A stretch of DNA of 64,000 nucleotides from Deltaproteobacteria bacterium (GTDB lineage: Bacteria; Myxococcota_A; Polyangia; Polyangiales; JADJMO01): positions 1 to 64,000 of the forward strand of contig JALHOE010000015.1 in assembly GCA_022843175.1 (NCBI GenBank). The letters run 5' to 3'. Shown here one piece after another: positions 55,421 through 63,728 of this stretch. The position numbers and the translations under genes were made by a program. Numbering within the stretch: position 1 is the first letter of the stretch; every line of letters begins with the position of its first letter. The notes beneath the pieces are model-generated. The model had not been told where the DNA came from. It searched no databases and saw nothing but the letters and a program-made list of their open reading frames with translations.

Positions 55421-56571
55421 GCACGCCCTACGACGACGCGCTCGCGCAGGCCGAGCGAGGTGGCGACGCGGAGGGCGAACCCATGGACGCGGCGCACGTC
55501 GCCGCCCTGTTCGCCGACAACGGCAGCGCCGCGCCGACCTCGGCGAAGATCATCCGTCCCAACTTCGCGTTGTTGAGCGCGGTGCCGCCGTTCGCGCTCG
55601 TCGGGCCGGAGCAGGGGCTGTGGGGGCCGCTCGAGCCGCTGGCGTACGCGGTCGCGGGCATCATCCCGGCGTCGTCGCTCACCTTGCTCTCGGGCTACTC
55701 GAGCTCGCTCAAGTCGTGGCTCGCGCTCCACATGGGCTTCGCGAAGGGCGCCGGGCTCCCGTGGCTTGGTCATGAGCCGTTCGCGGCCGAGCGCGGGCCC
55801 GTCTCCTACTTCGATCGCGAGGCCGGCCTGCACGAGCTGCGTCGGCGCCTGCACGCGATCCGGCGGCCGCTCGGCATCATGGACGACCCGCTGCTCGACG
55901 TCTGCTCGTTCCCCGTCGGCGGCAACATCTTCTCCCGCGAGTTCATGGCGCGGCTTCGCGAGCTCGCGCACCAGCGCGACCTCATCGTGCTCGATACGCT
56001 CGTCGCGTTCGCGGCCGGCGCCGACGAGAACAGCGCACAGATGGCGGAAGGGCTCGGCGCCTGCTCCGAGTCGATCGCCGGGACCAAGTGCGCGATGGTC
56101 GTCGTCGCGCACGAGAAGAAGAAGGGCGCGAACGGCGACGTCGACCCGCGCGAGCGAGTCCGCGGCTCGTCGGCGATCTTCGGCGCCGTCGACGTCGTGC
56201 TCTCGTGTCAGCGGTCCGCACCGCGCGAGCCGGTCGAGGTCGTCCAGACGAAGGCGCGCAACGGGCGCGAGGCCGAGCCCTTCGCCGTCTCGATGCTCGA
56301 CGCGCCCGACGGGGGAGTCACGTTCGCCGTCGCCGGCAAGACCGAGCCGCGCGAGCTGACCCCCACGGAGCGCCTCGACCTCGAGGTGGACCGCGTGGTC
56401 GACGTCGTGCGCGACAACCCGAGGTGCTCCGGCGCCGTCGTCCAAGAGGCGCTCAGGATCCGCAAGGCGTCGGTGGGCGTCCTCGTCGCCCGCGCGATCG
56501 AACAGGGGCGCATCCGCAACCTGGGCAACGAGAAGGCGCCGGCCCTCGTCGCCCTCGAGGGCACGCGATGA
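55417..56571 (+). CDS. RepA-like AAA ATPase (hexameric helicase type)
   Basis: 384 residues from the TTG in a TTGA overlap. Walker A is SGYSSSLKS (G93 to K99-S100) and Walker B is LIVLDTL (D193). An AHEKKK sensor-like segment and an RGSSAIFGAVDVV stretch follow, as in RepA/DnaB-related ATPases of plasmids and phages (AAA_25 type). The C-terminal 60 residues look like a winged helix. It probably unwinds or loads at the element's origin; ten direct repeats start 64 bp after its stop. Confidence 0.78.
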   Translation: MSTPYDDALAQAERGGDAEGEPMDAAHVAALFADNGSAAPTSAKIIRPNFALLSAVPPFALVGPEQGLWGPLEPLAYAVAGIIPASSLTLLSGYSSSLKSWLALHMGFAKGAGLPWLGHEPFAAERGPVSYFDREAGLHELRRRLHAIRRPLGIMDDPLLDVCSFPVGGNIFSREFMARLRELAHQRDLIVLDTLVAFAAGADENSAQMAEGLGACSESIAGTKCAMVVVAHEKKKGANGDVDPRERVRGSSAIFGAVDVVLSCQRSAPREPVEVVQTKARNGREAEPFAVSMLDAPDGGVTFAVAGKTEPRELTPTERLDLEVDRVVDVVRDNPRCSGAVVQEALRIRKASVGVLVARAIEQGRIRNLGNEKAPALVALEGTR

Positions 56572-56600
56572 CCCCGACGCTGCCCTCGACCTCCCGCCCT

Positions 56601-56753
56601 GTGGTTCCGGTTCCCCCTCATAGAGAGGGGGGAACGGGAACCACGGGTGACGGGAACCACGGGAACCACGGCGGGAACCACTCGGGAACCACCGGGAACC
56701 ACTCGGGAACCACACCCCCCCGGGAACCACTCGGGAACCACCTCGGGAACCAC
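56601..56753 (+). repeat. Long hairpin followed by ten CGGGAACCAC direct repeats
   Basis: 56,601-56,644 can fold into a stem of about 18 bp (GTGGTTCCGG... against ...CGGGAACCAC) with a loop of about 7 nt. Exact copies of CGGGAACCAC start at 56,635, 56,651, 56,660, 56,672, 56,683, 56,693, 56,704, 56,721, 56,732 and 56,744, mostly 9-12 bp apart. This resembles an iteron cluster. A reading frame from ATG 56,568 passes through it (Gly-Asn-His repeats), but it looks like a shadow. Confidence 0.85.
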
Positions 56754-56841
56754 GCTCGGCGCGCCCCGCTGACGCCTCCCCGGGACCACGACGACCACGC
56801 GGGCGACGGCCGCCCGCTCCGCACGACCGAACAGGAGACCC

Positions 56842-57024
56842 ATGGAGCAGGAGCAGGACACCAAGCCCGGGAAGCAGTGCACGGAGTGCCGCAACGTGGT
56901 GCGCCCGCCGCTCCACTCGCTGTGCATGCGTTGCTGCGCGAACGCGGTTCGCGGGAACGAGAAGGGGCTCGAGGCCCTGGCACTGCGGCCCGACGGCTCG
57001 ACGCGGCCCCGCCGCCGCGTCTGA
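56842..57024 (+). CDS. Small zinc-ribbon protein
   Basis: 60 residues with two Cys pairs, C-T-E-C (KQCTECRNVV) and C-M-R-C-C (LCMRCCANAV), a minimal zinc-binding module. Basic C-terminus (RPRRRV). Common style in phage genomes; role unknown. An AACAGGAGA ribosome binding site precedes its ATG. Confidence 0.6.
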   Translation: MEQEQDTKPGKQCTECRNVVRPPLHSLCMRCCANAVRGNEKGLEALALRPDGSTRPRRRV

Positions 57025-57295
57025 GCTCGAGCCCGTCGGCGCGGTCGCTCGCCCTCGCATCCGCCGCACCGTCGCCCCGCTCGACGCGCGTGGAGCCGAG
57101 ACAGGTCGACGGGCACCGACGCATCCACGGGGCGCTGAGGGGCGCGCAGGGGCGTCGCGCTCCTGCGGCACTGGTCGCCGCTCAATGGCGGATGGTCGAT
57201 GCCTTCAATGCATGTAGTCGGCGGGCCGCCGAGCCGAGAGGCGGGCGGGCAAGGACGGCGAAGCGCATCCGGTCTTTGACGGATCGGTCAGGCAC

Positions 57296-57322
57296 AAGTG
57301 TGTGTAGCCGGTATACACACTT
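57296..57322. promoter_or_regulatory. Palindrome upstream of gene 57,415, likely operator
   Basis: AAGTGTGT and ACACACTT are perfect arms, extending to 11 bp with one mismatch around GCCGG. Part of a 390-bp gene-free stretch (57,025-57,414) that also has CCGGAA-TCCGCG-TTCCGG at 57,377-57,394, two inverted repeats expected of a regulated promoter. Confidence 0.45.
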
Positions 57323-57414
57323 CGCTTCTGCGGCAATCGAGGGCGCTCTGCACGCTGGTTGCGAAGTTTTTGATCCCGGAATCCGCGTTCCGGATCCCAC
57401 TTTGGAGGCGTTCC

Positions 57415-58059
57415 ATGCGTGAACCGCTGAAAGAGCGCGTCATCGCCGAGGCGAAGCGTTTGCGTGATGCGGGCGCGACGTGGCCCGAGGTCACCGAACG
57501 GGTGTCGCGGACCGCCAACCGACCGCGCGGGAAGCCCTTCGACGAGTCGACGGTGCGCAAGATGGTTCGGGACGCGGACGCCGCGCCGCTCGCTCCGCGC
57601 TTCCCCACCCCCACACGCCAGCTTCGGGCACCCGTTGGGATGCTCGCCGTCGCCTTCGACGACGCGTGGAGGCAGCGCCTCGACGAATTGGAAGCTGCCC
57701 GCGAGGACCTCGAGACCGCGGCGGAGCTCCGCGCCAACGATCTCGAGATCTACAAGCACGAGCACCCCGAGTTCGCCGCCTGGCTCGCCTACCCATCGGT
57801 CAACGGCGACGTCGTCGACGCGCTGGTTGAGATGGGGAACGGCGCGCCGCTGTGGCTGCTGCACACGCCGGAGGCGATCGCGTCCCTCGCGTCGCTCGTC
57901 ACTGACACGCCCTACGTGGGCGACGAGCGGGGGCTGCGCCGTGCTCAACGTCGCGATCGGGCGCGAGCGATCTCGCTTCTCGAGCGCGCCGTCGAGGTGC
58001 TGCGTGCAAGGCCCGTCGATTGGACGCCGCGATCCGAAGCTCGCGAAGGGAGCGATTGA
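57415..58059 (+). CDS. HTH-containing phage-type protein
   Basis: 214 residues from ATG 57,415; a strong GGAGG six bases upstream decides this start. The N-terminus (ERVIAEAKRLRDAGATWPEV, then TERVSRTANRPRGKPFDESTVRKMVRDAD) looks like the HTH found in recombinase-associated and phage regulatory proteins. The rest is helical and unassigned. The two inverted repeats before the gene could be its own operators. Function uncertain. Confidence 0.62.
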   Translation: MREPLKERVIAEAKRLRDAGATWPEVTERVSRTANRPRGKPFDESTVRKMVRDADAAPLAPRFPTPTRQLRAPVGMLAVAFDDAWRQRLDELEAAREDLETAAELRANDLEIYKHEHPEFAAWLAYPSVNGDVVDALVEMGNGAPLWLLHTPEAIASLASLVTDTPYVGDERGLRRAQRRDRARAISLLERAVEVLRARPVDWTPRSEAREGSD

Positions 58060-58060
58060 G

Positions 58061-58462
58061 ATGCCGCCGACCGAATCACTGTCGGAAACGGAGCAGAATG
58101 CCCCCGCAAACGACCTGGAAAACCAGGCGTTTCCCGCACGACGCACGAGCCGAGCCCATACCGAATTGCAGGGGTCCGCGTACCAGATCGTCTCGAGCGG
58201 CACGCGGCTGGTCGAGACCGCGGTGGTGCGTTTCGAAGACGACGCCCGGCGGGGCCTTGTGCTTCAGATCCGCGAGAAGCGAACCGTCCGGGCCGGCCGA
58301 CCGGCCATCGCGATCGACCTTCCGGCGACCGCCATCGACGCGGCGATCGAGGCGCTCTGCAGAGCGCGCGAAGCCGTCGTCGCCGAGCTCGGCCCGGGGG
58401 CAACACAGCGCCGCAACGCGCCGATGCACGGCACGTGGATCGGGAAGCGAGGTGGACGGTGA
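58061..58462 (+). CDS. Hypothetical phage-type protein
   Basis: 133 residues, starting two bases after the previous stop. The middle part is a beta-strand-rich fold (AYQIVSSGTRLVETAVVRFED, LVLQIREKRTV), followed by a helix rich in Ala (AIDAAIEALCRAREAVVAEL). No family. Overlaps the next gene through GTGA. Confidence 0.55.
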   Translation: MPPTESLSETEQNAPANDLENQAFPARRTSRAHTELQGSAYQIVSSGTRLVETAVVRFEDDARRGLVLQIREKRTVRAGRPAIAIDLPATAIDAAIEALCRAREAVVAELGPGATQRRNAPMHGTWIGKRGGR

Positions 58463-58707
58463 TCTGGCTCGACCGGACGGCAACCCCGCTCGACGAGCTG
58501 CGCCTCGAGTTCTCGGTCGCGTCCTCGGCCGCCTCCGAGGCGGAGAGACTGGCGACCGAGAGCGGCTCGCCCGAATCGATCGCTGCACACGCGATCGCCG
58601 CGGCGCGTGCACACGAGCTCGCCGGGCGCGTCGTCGCACTCGAGGAGCGAATTCGTGACCTGTTGAGCGATTGCGCTTCAGCGATCGCATTGAAAAAGGA
58701 GAACTGA
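58459..58707 (+). CDS. Small helical phage-type protein
   Basis: 82 residues from the GTG in the overlap (VIWLDRTATPLDELRLEFSV). Predicted all-helical, Ala-rich with heptad-like spacing (AHELAGRVVALEERIRDLL). No family. AAGGAGAAC at its 3' end is the ribosome binding site for the next gene. Confidence 0.5.
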   Translation: MIWLDRTATPLDELRLEFSVASSAASEAERLATESGSPESIAAHAIAAARAHELAGRVVALEERIRDLLSDCASAIALKKEN

Positions 58708-58709
58708 CC

Positions 58710-59594
58710 ATGACGAAGACGAAGACGACCACGCACAAGGTGAAGCAGGCCGAGACGCAGCTCGCGGAAGCAACCGCGGCCCTCGAGGCGCACGCGACTG
58801 TCGCAAGCGATCTCCACAGGCAGCACAGCGAAGCCGGGGCCATCGTCGCCGGTGCGAAGCCGGCAGCACTCGCAGCCACGGCGCCGACGGACGCCGCGGT
58901 GAAGCACTGGAACGAGCGCCGCGCGGCCGCCGACTGGTTGCTCGCGAAGGTGAAGGAAGCCGACGCCGAGACGGCGCGCCTGCAGGCTATCGTCGACGAG
59001 AAGCGCGCGACCCTCGAGCACGAGATCGAGGCTGTGCGGCTCGCGCAGATCCGCGCCGCGAACGAGGCAAGGCTCGGCGAGCTCCTCCCCGCGATCGCGC
59101 GCTCGCGAGAGCAGATGGCCGCGAAGCACGTGGCGAGCTTCCTCGCGGTCGAGAGGCAGATGTCAGCCGCCGAGGCGGAGCTGCAAAGCGACATCGCCAG
59201 CGATGCCGCGCTGCGTGCCGAAGCGACTCGCGTCGCAGCGCACCTCGGCGTCGAGATCGCTCTGCCGCCGGAGACGGTCCGGGCTCACGTGTTGGCGCTC
59301 GTCGCGGTCGCCGAAGACCGAGCGCCGGTGCACGCGTTCGTCCAGCTGCCGCGCGCGCCGGAGCAGCCGCACAAGCGGCTCGAGCACCTCTGTTCGCTGC
59401 TCTCCGAGCAGCACACTCCCTTCTTCGAAAAAGAATGGCCCTTCGCCGATCGCATCGGCGCGGTCTTGGCTTTCGATGGGACGTATCGCGCGCGCGTGTC
59501 GGCTCTCAAGGCTGCGCGCTCGGCCGAAACCAGGCGCATCGCCGCTGTTGGAGATGCGCCGTTCCGCGGCGGGAAGTTCGCTTTCGGGCGGTGA
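58710..59594 (+). CDS. Coiled-coil protein
   Basis: 294 residues from ATG 58,710, chosen for the AAGGAGAACTGACC leader. Residues about 10-175 are nearly continuous coiled coil (VKQAETQLAEATAALEAHAT, AETARLQAIVDEKRATLEHE). The last 100 residues form a smaller domain. Directly precedes the Mu-type protease, where scaffold-like proteins sometimes sit, but a scaffold normally follows or is nested in the protease gene. Role unknown. Confidence 0.6.
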   Translation: MTKTKTTTHKVKQAETQLAEATAALEAHATVASDLHRQHSEAGAIVAGAKPAALAATAPTDAAVKHWNERRAAADWLLAKVKEADAETARLQAIVDEKRATLEHEIEAVRLAQIRAANEARLGELLPAIARSREQMAAKHVASFLAVERQMSAAEAELQSDIASDAALRAEATRVAAHLGVEIALPPETVRAHVLALVAVAEDRAPVHAFVQLPRAPEQPHKRLEHLCSLLSEQHTPFFEKEWPFADRIGAVLAFDGTYRARVSALKAARSAETRRIAAVGDAPFRGGKFAFGR

Positions 59595-60451
59595 TGACCA
59601 TGAACACCAACACGAACAAGGGTCAGATCGTCCGCCTCGGCGCCGCCGTCGCGTTCAGCGGCAACGGCCCGCCCACGGAGTTCCGTCTGTTCAAGGCGGG
59701 CCCGAACGACACCGCTAAGGGCGTGTTCCTCTTCGACGCGCGCGCCGCCGCTCTCGTGATGGCTGCGGCGAACAGGTGGGGTGTCGACCTCATGATCGAC
59801 CTCGAGCACCGGTCGCTCGACTCCGGTGTCAACCACGACCCCGACGCGCGCGGCTGGTTCCGGCTCGCCCTGCGCAATGGCGAGCTGTGGGCCGTCGACG
59901 TCCGTTGGACCCCTGACGGTGCGCGTCGTCTGAGCGATCGCACGCAGCGCTACATCAGCCCCGCCTTCGCGACCGACGACGCCGGGCGAGTCGTCGAGAT
60001 CGTCAACGTCGCGCTCGTCGCGATGCCCGCCACGCACAACACGCCCGCGCTCATCGCGGCGCACAGGAGACACACGACCATGCCGACCAAAGATCAGTTC
60101 ATCATCCGCCTCGCCGCCTCGAAGCGGAGGATCACTCAGCTCGCCGAGGACGGCGCCGACACCGGCGATGGGAAATTCGCAGCGGTCCAGGAAGCAGCGA
60201 ATAAGATCGAGAAAGCCCTCGCCGAGCTCGACGCCGCGAGAACCGATCCGGTCGTCGCCGCGGGCGTCACGGAAGCCTGCCAGGCGCTCGAGGCCGCGAT
60301 CGATGCCCTCTACAGCGTCGAGTTGCGGACGTTCACGACACAGGTCGGGCGCGTGACGCTCACGAAGAACCAGATGCAGGAGTGCGCACGCGCGGGCGTT
60401 GACCCCGCGGCCTACGCGGAGAGAACCGCGCGCCAATACTGGGTGAGGTGA
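59594..60451 (+). CDS. Mu-type phage protease (gpI-like)
   Basis: 285 residues from ATG 59,594; a GTG three bases earlier and an ATG six bases later are alternatives. The N-terminal 150 residues match Mu I protein-like proteases: LMIDLEHRSLDSG, DARGWFRLALRNGELWAVDV, WTPDGARRLSDRTQRYISPAF and VALVAMPATHN. In Mu this protease matures the procapsid and its C-terminus gives the scaffold. The helical tail here (about 165-285) fits a scaffold-like region. A stem without T-run follows its stop. Confidence 0.82.
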   Translation: MTMNTNTNKGQIVRLGAAVAFSGNGPPTEFRLFKAGPNDTAKGVFLFDARAAALVMAAANRWGVDLMIDLEHRSLDSGVNHDPDARGWFRLALRNGELWAVDVRWTPDGARRLSDRTQRYISPAFATDDAGRVVEIVNVALVAMPATHNTPALIAAHRRHTTMPTKDQFIIRLAASKRRITQLAEDGADTGDGKFAAVQEAANKIEKALAELDAARTDPVVAAGVTEACQALEAAIDALYSVELRTFTTQVGRVTLTKNQMQECARAGVDPAAYAERTARQYWVR

Positions 60452-60466
60452 CGGCGTCGCCGGCGA

Positions 60467-60508
60467 GCCGAGGGCGCGTTCGCAACGTCGCGAGCGGTCG
60501 CCCTCGGC
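60467..60508 (+). terminator. Strong stem after the protease gene
   Basis: GCCGAGGGCG and CGCCCTCGGC are perfect 10-bp arms with a 22-nt loop, 16 bp after the stop. No T-run follows, so it may end transcription only with help or protect the 3' end. The rest of the spacer to 60,685 holds nothing else recognised apart from an AGGAG ribosome binding site. Confidence 0.45.
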
Positions 60509-60685
60509 GGCGGCCACGGAAGTCAGACGCAACACAGCGCATGTTCAATCACAGATGATCTGCGAAGTGCGCGCCATATACCGCAGTAAGCGCCGCGTTT
60601 CGCCGCTGAAGCGCTACGGAAACCATGTTTGATGTGACGCGCTATCGCCACTGAATCCGACACCGAACGCAGGAGAAGCAGGACC

Positions 60686-61648
60686 ATGGCCGCGGTAAAT
60701 TGGGCAGCAACAAGCACGAGCCTCACGACGGCGATCGGCGGCGCGACCGGCACCGATCTTACGCTCCTCACCGACGTCCGCACGCGGCTCACCAGGGCCG
60801 GGACGCAATACGATGCTCTGTGGGCGGCTGTCTCCGGCGTCGACGCAGCGAAGACCACCTTCGACGCCGACTTCTCGGCCGCGCTGACCGCGTGGTGGAC
60901 TGCGTACGAGGCCGCGCACACCGACGCTGACCGTGCGGCGCGCTACGGCGAGTCGCTCGAGGCGGCGGCATCGGGCGCCTACCTCGCGCGCGTCGGCGAC
61001 GTGGCGATCGTCCTCGCGCCGGCGAGCGCCATCTCGTGGAGCGCGGACGAGACTCCGATCGCGAGCGCGTACAGGCATCTACTCGCCACGGCGACGCCAG
61101 CGCTGCGCGTGGTCGCGAAGGAGGCCGGCACGCCCGGCAACCGGATCGAGGTCAGGATCGACGACGCGACCTCGGGCGCGACAAGGTACAAGATCCGCGT
61201 CCGGCTCGGCTCCACGTACGAAGAGGCGTACGACGAGATCAATCCCGCGACGCCGACCGCCGCGAACGCGGCGAGCAACGGCGGCCACCTCCTGGCCGAG
61301 TGCAAGCAGCTGGGGACGACGAGGCCGGACTCGACGGGCGCGTGGCTCGCTCTCACCGGCGGCACCGGCGGATCGATCGCGGCCGCGGCGTTGCGACTGC
61401 AGCGGGCCATGCAACTGCCTGCGGCGATCGCGAAGGTCCCAGCGATGCAGCCCTATGCCGCGGCGCTCACCGCCGCCGCGAGCGGCATGCCGTCGCGTGC
61501 GGCCTACAACGACGGCGGCGCGTTCGCGGGTCGTGGCCGCATCGGTCAGCGCCTGATCGGCGCCCCGACGAGCGTCCTCGATCTCGAGGAGCAGGTCCTC
61601 ACCATCATCGCTGAAGCGACGCGACTCCTCGCGGTCGCCAGCTACTGA
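60686..61648 (+). CDS. Phage structural protein candidate
   Basis: 320 residues, Ala/Thr-rich, preceded by AGGAG. The middle part (VVAKEAGTPGNRIEVRIDDA, then KIRVRLGSTYEEAYDEINPA) resembles the beta domain of contractile tail sheath proteins (PGxxGN...V...E.), only by pattern. Yet the protein is shorter than a full sheath. It follows the protease, where head and tail genes are expected. A head protein is the other option. Confidence 0.5.
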   Translation: MAAVNWAATSTSLTTAIGGATGTDLTLLTDVRTRLTRAGTQYDALWAAVSGVDAAKTTFDADFSAALTAWWTAYEAAHTDADRAARYGESLEAAASGAYLARVGDVAIVLAPASAISWSADETPIASAYRHLLATATPALRVVAKEAGTPGNRIEVRIDDATSGATRYKIRVRLGSTYEEAYDEINPATPTAANAASNGGHLLAECKQLGTTRPDSTGAWLALTGGTGGSIAAAALRLQRAMQLPAAIAKVPAMQPYAAALTAAASGMPSRAAYNDGGAFAGRGRIGQRLIGAPTSVLDLEEQVLTIIAEATRLLAVASY

Positions 61649-61740
61649 ACGGGGCTACGAATGATCGGCGCGCACCCCACCGACGACGCCGCAGTAGCCC
61701 TCGCCCTCCACGTTCACGTAGCTCGTCGGCGGCAGCATCT

Positions 61741-61910
61741 AGGGTCGAGCCGCCGCCCGTATTGATGCTCCTCATATCGGCGGCGAACCCACGCAGACGC
61801 GCCGGGCCGCCCGCGAGCTCGAGGCCCGCGCCGTCGAGGCGCACGACCGGGGCGATCTCCGGCTCGCCCTCGAGCTCATGACCGAAGCCGCCGAGGCGCG
61901 CGCAGCATGA
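61741..61910 (+). CDS. Possible small helical protein, start unclear
   Basis: The frame encodes RRAARELEARAVEAHDRGDL and LALELMTEAAEARAA before a stop that overlaps the next ATG. Its helical, Ala/Glu-rich make-up is like its neighbours. No normal start codon is present between the upstream stop and this part, so it may be truncated or start at a rare codon. Confidence 0.3.
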
Positions 61911-62077
61911 CCGCCGCGGCTGTCGAGCGCTGGTCGCGCACCGTCGCGCGGCTCCTCACGGAGCTGCTCCCCGGGGCCTCCCGACCGCGGTTCTACGCCG
62001 CCGCGCGTGCCGTGCTCGCGAGGGTCGGCGGGATGCTGGACGAGGCCGAGCGGGCCGAGAGAGGGCGCGCAGCATGA
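61907..62077 (+). CDS. Small helical hypothetical protein
   Basis: 56 residues (MTAAAVERWSRTVARLLTEL, then LPGASRPRFYAAARAVLARV). Four-base overlaps on both sides suggest real translation in a coupled set. No family. Confidence 0.45.
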   Translation: MTAAAVERWSRTVARLLTELLPGASRPRFYAAARAVLARVGGMLDEAERAERGRAA

Positions 62078-62484
62078 GCACGCCCGACCTCGACGCCACG
62101 CTCGCGGCCCTCGGCGACGACGAGCGGCGGACCCTCGCCTACCTCGCGGGGCGCCTGCTCCTCGGCCAGCGCACGTACGGGGCGATCGATCTCGCGACCG
62201 ACCCGCGCGACTTCACCCGCGAGCGCGGCGAGGAGATCTCCGACTTGCTCGTCTACACCGCGTTCGCCGCGCTCCGCGCCGAGGTCGTGCGAGCGGCCAC
62301 GAGCGCGCTGGTGCTCACCGTCGCCGAGGACGAGGACGGGCACCGCGTCACCCGCATCGGCGTGCCCGACGTGTGGAGGCGCTCCCGTCGTCGTGCGCTC
62401 CGTGCGGCCGTCGAGGGCGCGCTCGAGGACGTGGTCGACGCGCTCGAGCGGGGCGAGGTCGTGCGGGTTGATGTGTCGCGATGA
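62074..62484 (+). CDS. Hypothetical phage protein, MazG-like motif
   Basis: 136 residues. A segment (RTYGAIDLATDPRDFTRERG, then EEISDLLVYTAFAAL) has the acidic EExxD helix spacing seen in MazG-like/phage nucleotide pyrophosphohydrolases, a weak pattern. The C-terminus is a charged helix. Last plus-strand gene of the block, facing the minus-strand genes. Confidence 0.5.
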   Translation: MSTPDLDATLAALGDDERRTLAYLAGRLLLGQRTYGAIDLATDPRDFTRERGEEISDLLVYTAFAALRAEVVRAATSALVLTVAEDEDGHRVTRIGVPDVWRRSRRRALRAAVEGALEDVVDALERGEVVRVDVSR

Positions 62485-62507
62485 CACGCGAGCGGAACGC
62501 CCACTGC

Positions 62508-63314
62508 TCAGTCCAGCAGGCGAGAGTCGATTCGGATGCACCATCGGCCTTTGTCGGCCCCCTCCGCGTAGGTATCGAAGTGCACGCCGAGAACCGCATC
62601 GAGGGGTACGACGCGGCCCTGTGTCCTCAAGATATCGATCCCGCCCAAGACGAGCGCGTTGCGCAGATCGTCCAAGCTCTCGAGCGTGTGGACGCCACCG
62701 GAGAAGCGCACCGCGTTGCTCGGAAGGAATGTGACGTGCACCTTCGCCTTCTCGGGGACTTGCCGCAGCATCGAGATCGTTCGTCGCAGGGAAGGGATCA
62801 TCAGCATCGCGGCTTGCTCCGGGTTCAACCAGATCGAGTCCTCACCCACACGCATCGGAAACAGGTACGCATCGACGTTCTTCCTATGGTCGCCGTCGTC
62901 GCATTCCGTTTGCTTCACGCGGACGCCGGTAGCCTGTCCGACGGTCGGATAGACGTTGAGCGCGACCACGTGAGTCCCATCGATCTCGATCGGTCGCGGC
63001 GCGACGATGGGCTGGGGCCGCAGGCGTTCGTTGACGACCGCGTGGAGCGCGTCGCAGAGCGCCGCCGCAGCGTGGGCGTCCTTCCCCTCGTACTTCTCGA
63101 GGCGGTGGTCCTTCTCGGTCGCGCCGAAGACGATCGTTCCTCCCGACGCGTTCGCGAAGGCCGCCACGTCCTTCGCGAGTTCGAGAGGCGCAGCGGTCGG
63201 ATCGATGTTGTGGTGCCAGGCCTTGAATTCGAGCACCTGCCCCTCGATGCCGTCAGGCGCGCCAGGTCGCGGGAGATCGCCACACGTGAGCCGCGGAATG
63301 AAGTGGACGGTCAT
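62508..63314 (-). CDS. AlbA_2/Schlafen-type DNA-binding domain protein
   Basis: 268 residues. The N-terminal domain (about 20-120) has the AlbA_2 pattern: EGQVLEFKAW, ELAKDVAAFANASGGTIVFGATE, and later VVALNVYPT. Such proteins occur as regulators, RNA/DNA-binding enzymes and in phage-defence or accessory islands. The C-terminal part is unassigned. It is one of three minus-strand genes and could be cargo of the element. Confidence 0.7.
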   Translation of the reverse strand: MTVHFIPRLTCGDLPRPGAPDGIEGQVLEFKAWHHNIDPTAAPLELAKDVAAFANASGGTIVFGATEKDHRLEKYEGKDAHAAAALCDALHAVVNERLRPQPIVAPRPIEIDGTHVVALNVYPTVGQATGVRVKQTECDDGDHRKNVDAYLFPMRVGEDSIWLNPEQAAMLMIPSLRRTISMLRQVPEKAKVHVTFLPSNAVRFSGGVHTLESLDDLRNALVLGGIDILRTQGRVVPLDAVLGVHFDTYAEGADKGRWCIRIDSRLLD

Positions 63315-63317
63315 GGT

Positions 63318-63638
63318 TCAGTCGATGACCCTCGCCCCTCGCGCGCTGTCGAGCGTGACGAGCAGCGAATGTGTGAGCGCCTCGGGCGCGGGCGAACCGT
63401 CCGGCCCCTCGCACTTCTGCCAGCTCGGCCCCCACGCGATGGATCCGACGTGCAGGTAGCGATCGGGCGACTCGGGCTCACCGACGGGGCGGTCAGGGTT
63501 GAGCCGGTAGATGCGATGCCATGTGAGCCCGTCGGGACGAACCTCGACGACGAGCCACCGCTTCTCGTTCTCGTGGTCAAACGCGCGCATGCTCTCCATG
63601 GCATCGAGGGTACCCGCGGCCGAAGCCATGAACATCAC
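63318..63638 (-). CDS. Hypothetical protein
   Basis: Up to 106 residues from the GTG at 63,638; ATG 63,635 or ATG 63,599 (MESMRAFDHENEKRWLVVEV) are alternatives and no ribosome binding site decides. The fold is beta-rich with several Trp (LTWHRIYRLN, IAWGPSWQKCEG). No family. It lies three bases before the AlbA_2 gene, so the two are probably one operon. Confidence 0.55.
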   Translation of the reverse strand: MMFMASAAGTLDAMESMRAFDHENEKRWLVVEVRPDGLTWHRIYRLNPDRPVGEPESPDRYLHVGSIAWGPSWQKCEGPDGSPAPEALTHSLLVTLDSARGARVID

Positions 63639-63728
63639 CCCGGAGGGGTGATTGACACGCGAGCTCCCTACGCGCTCGCCGGCTCGATGAGCAGCGCGAG
63701 CGCCTCGTCGACGGGAAGATCCATTGAT

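Noticed and set aside
57319-57371. Rho-independent terminator from ACTTCGC/GCGAAGT followed by TTTTT
   Set aside because: Only 7-bp arms with a loop of over 30 nt, and its arm overlaps the better palindrome at 57,296.
56568-57422. Plus-strand frame through the CGGGAACCAC repeats
   Set aside because: Starts with an ATGA overlap, but soon becomes Gly-Asn-His repeats and then overlaps the zinc-ribbon gene and the spacer with operators. Translation cannot be excluded, but repeat DNA explains it better.
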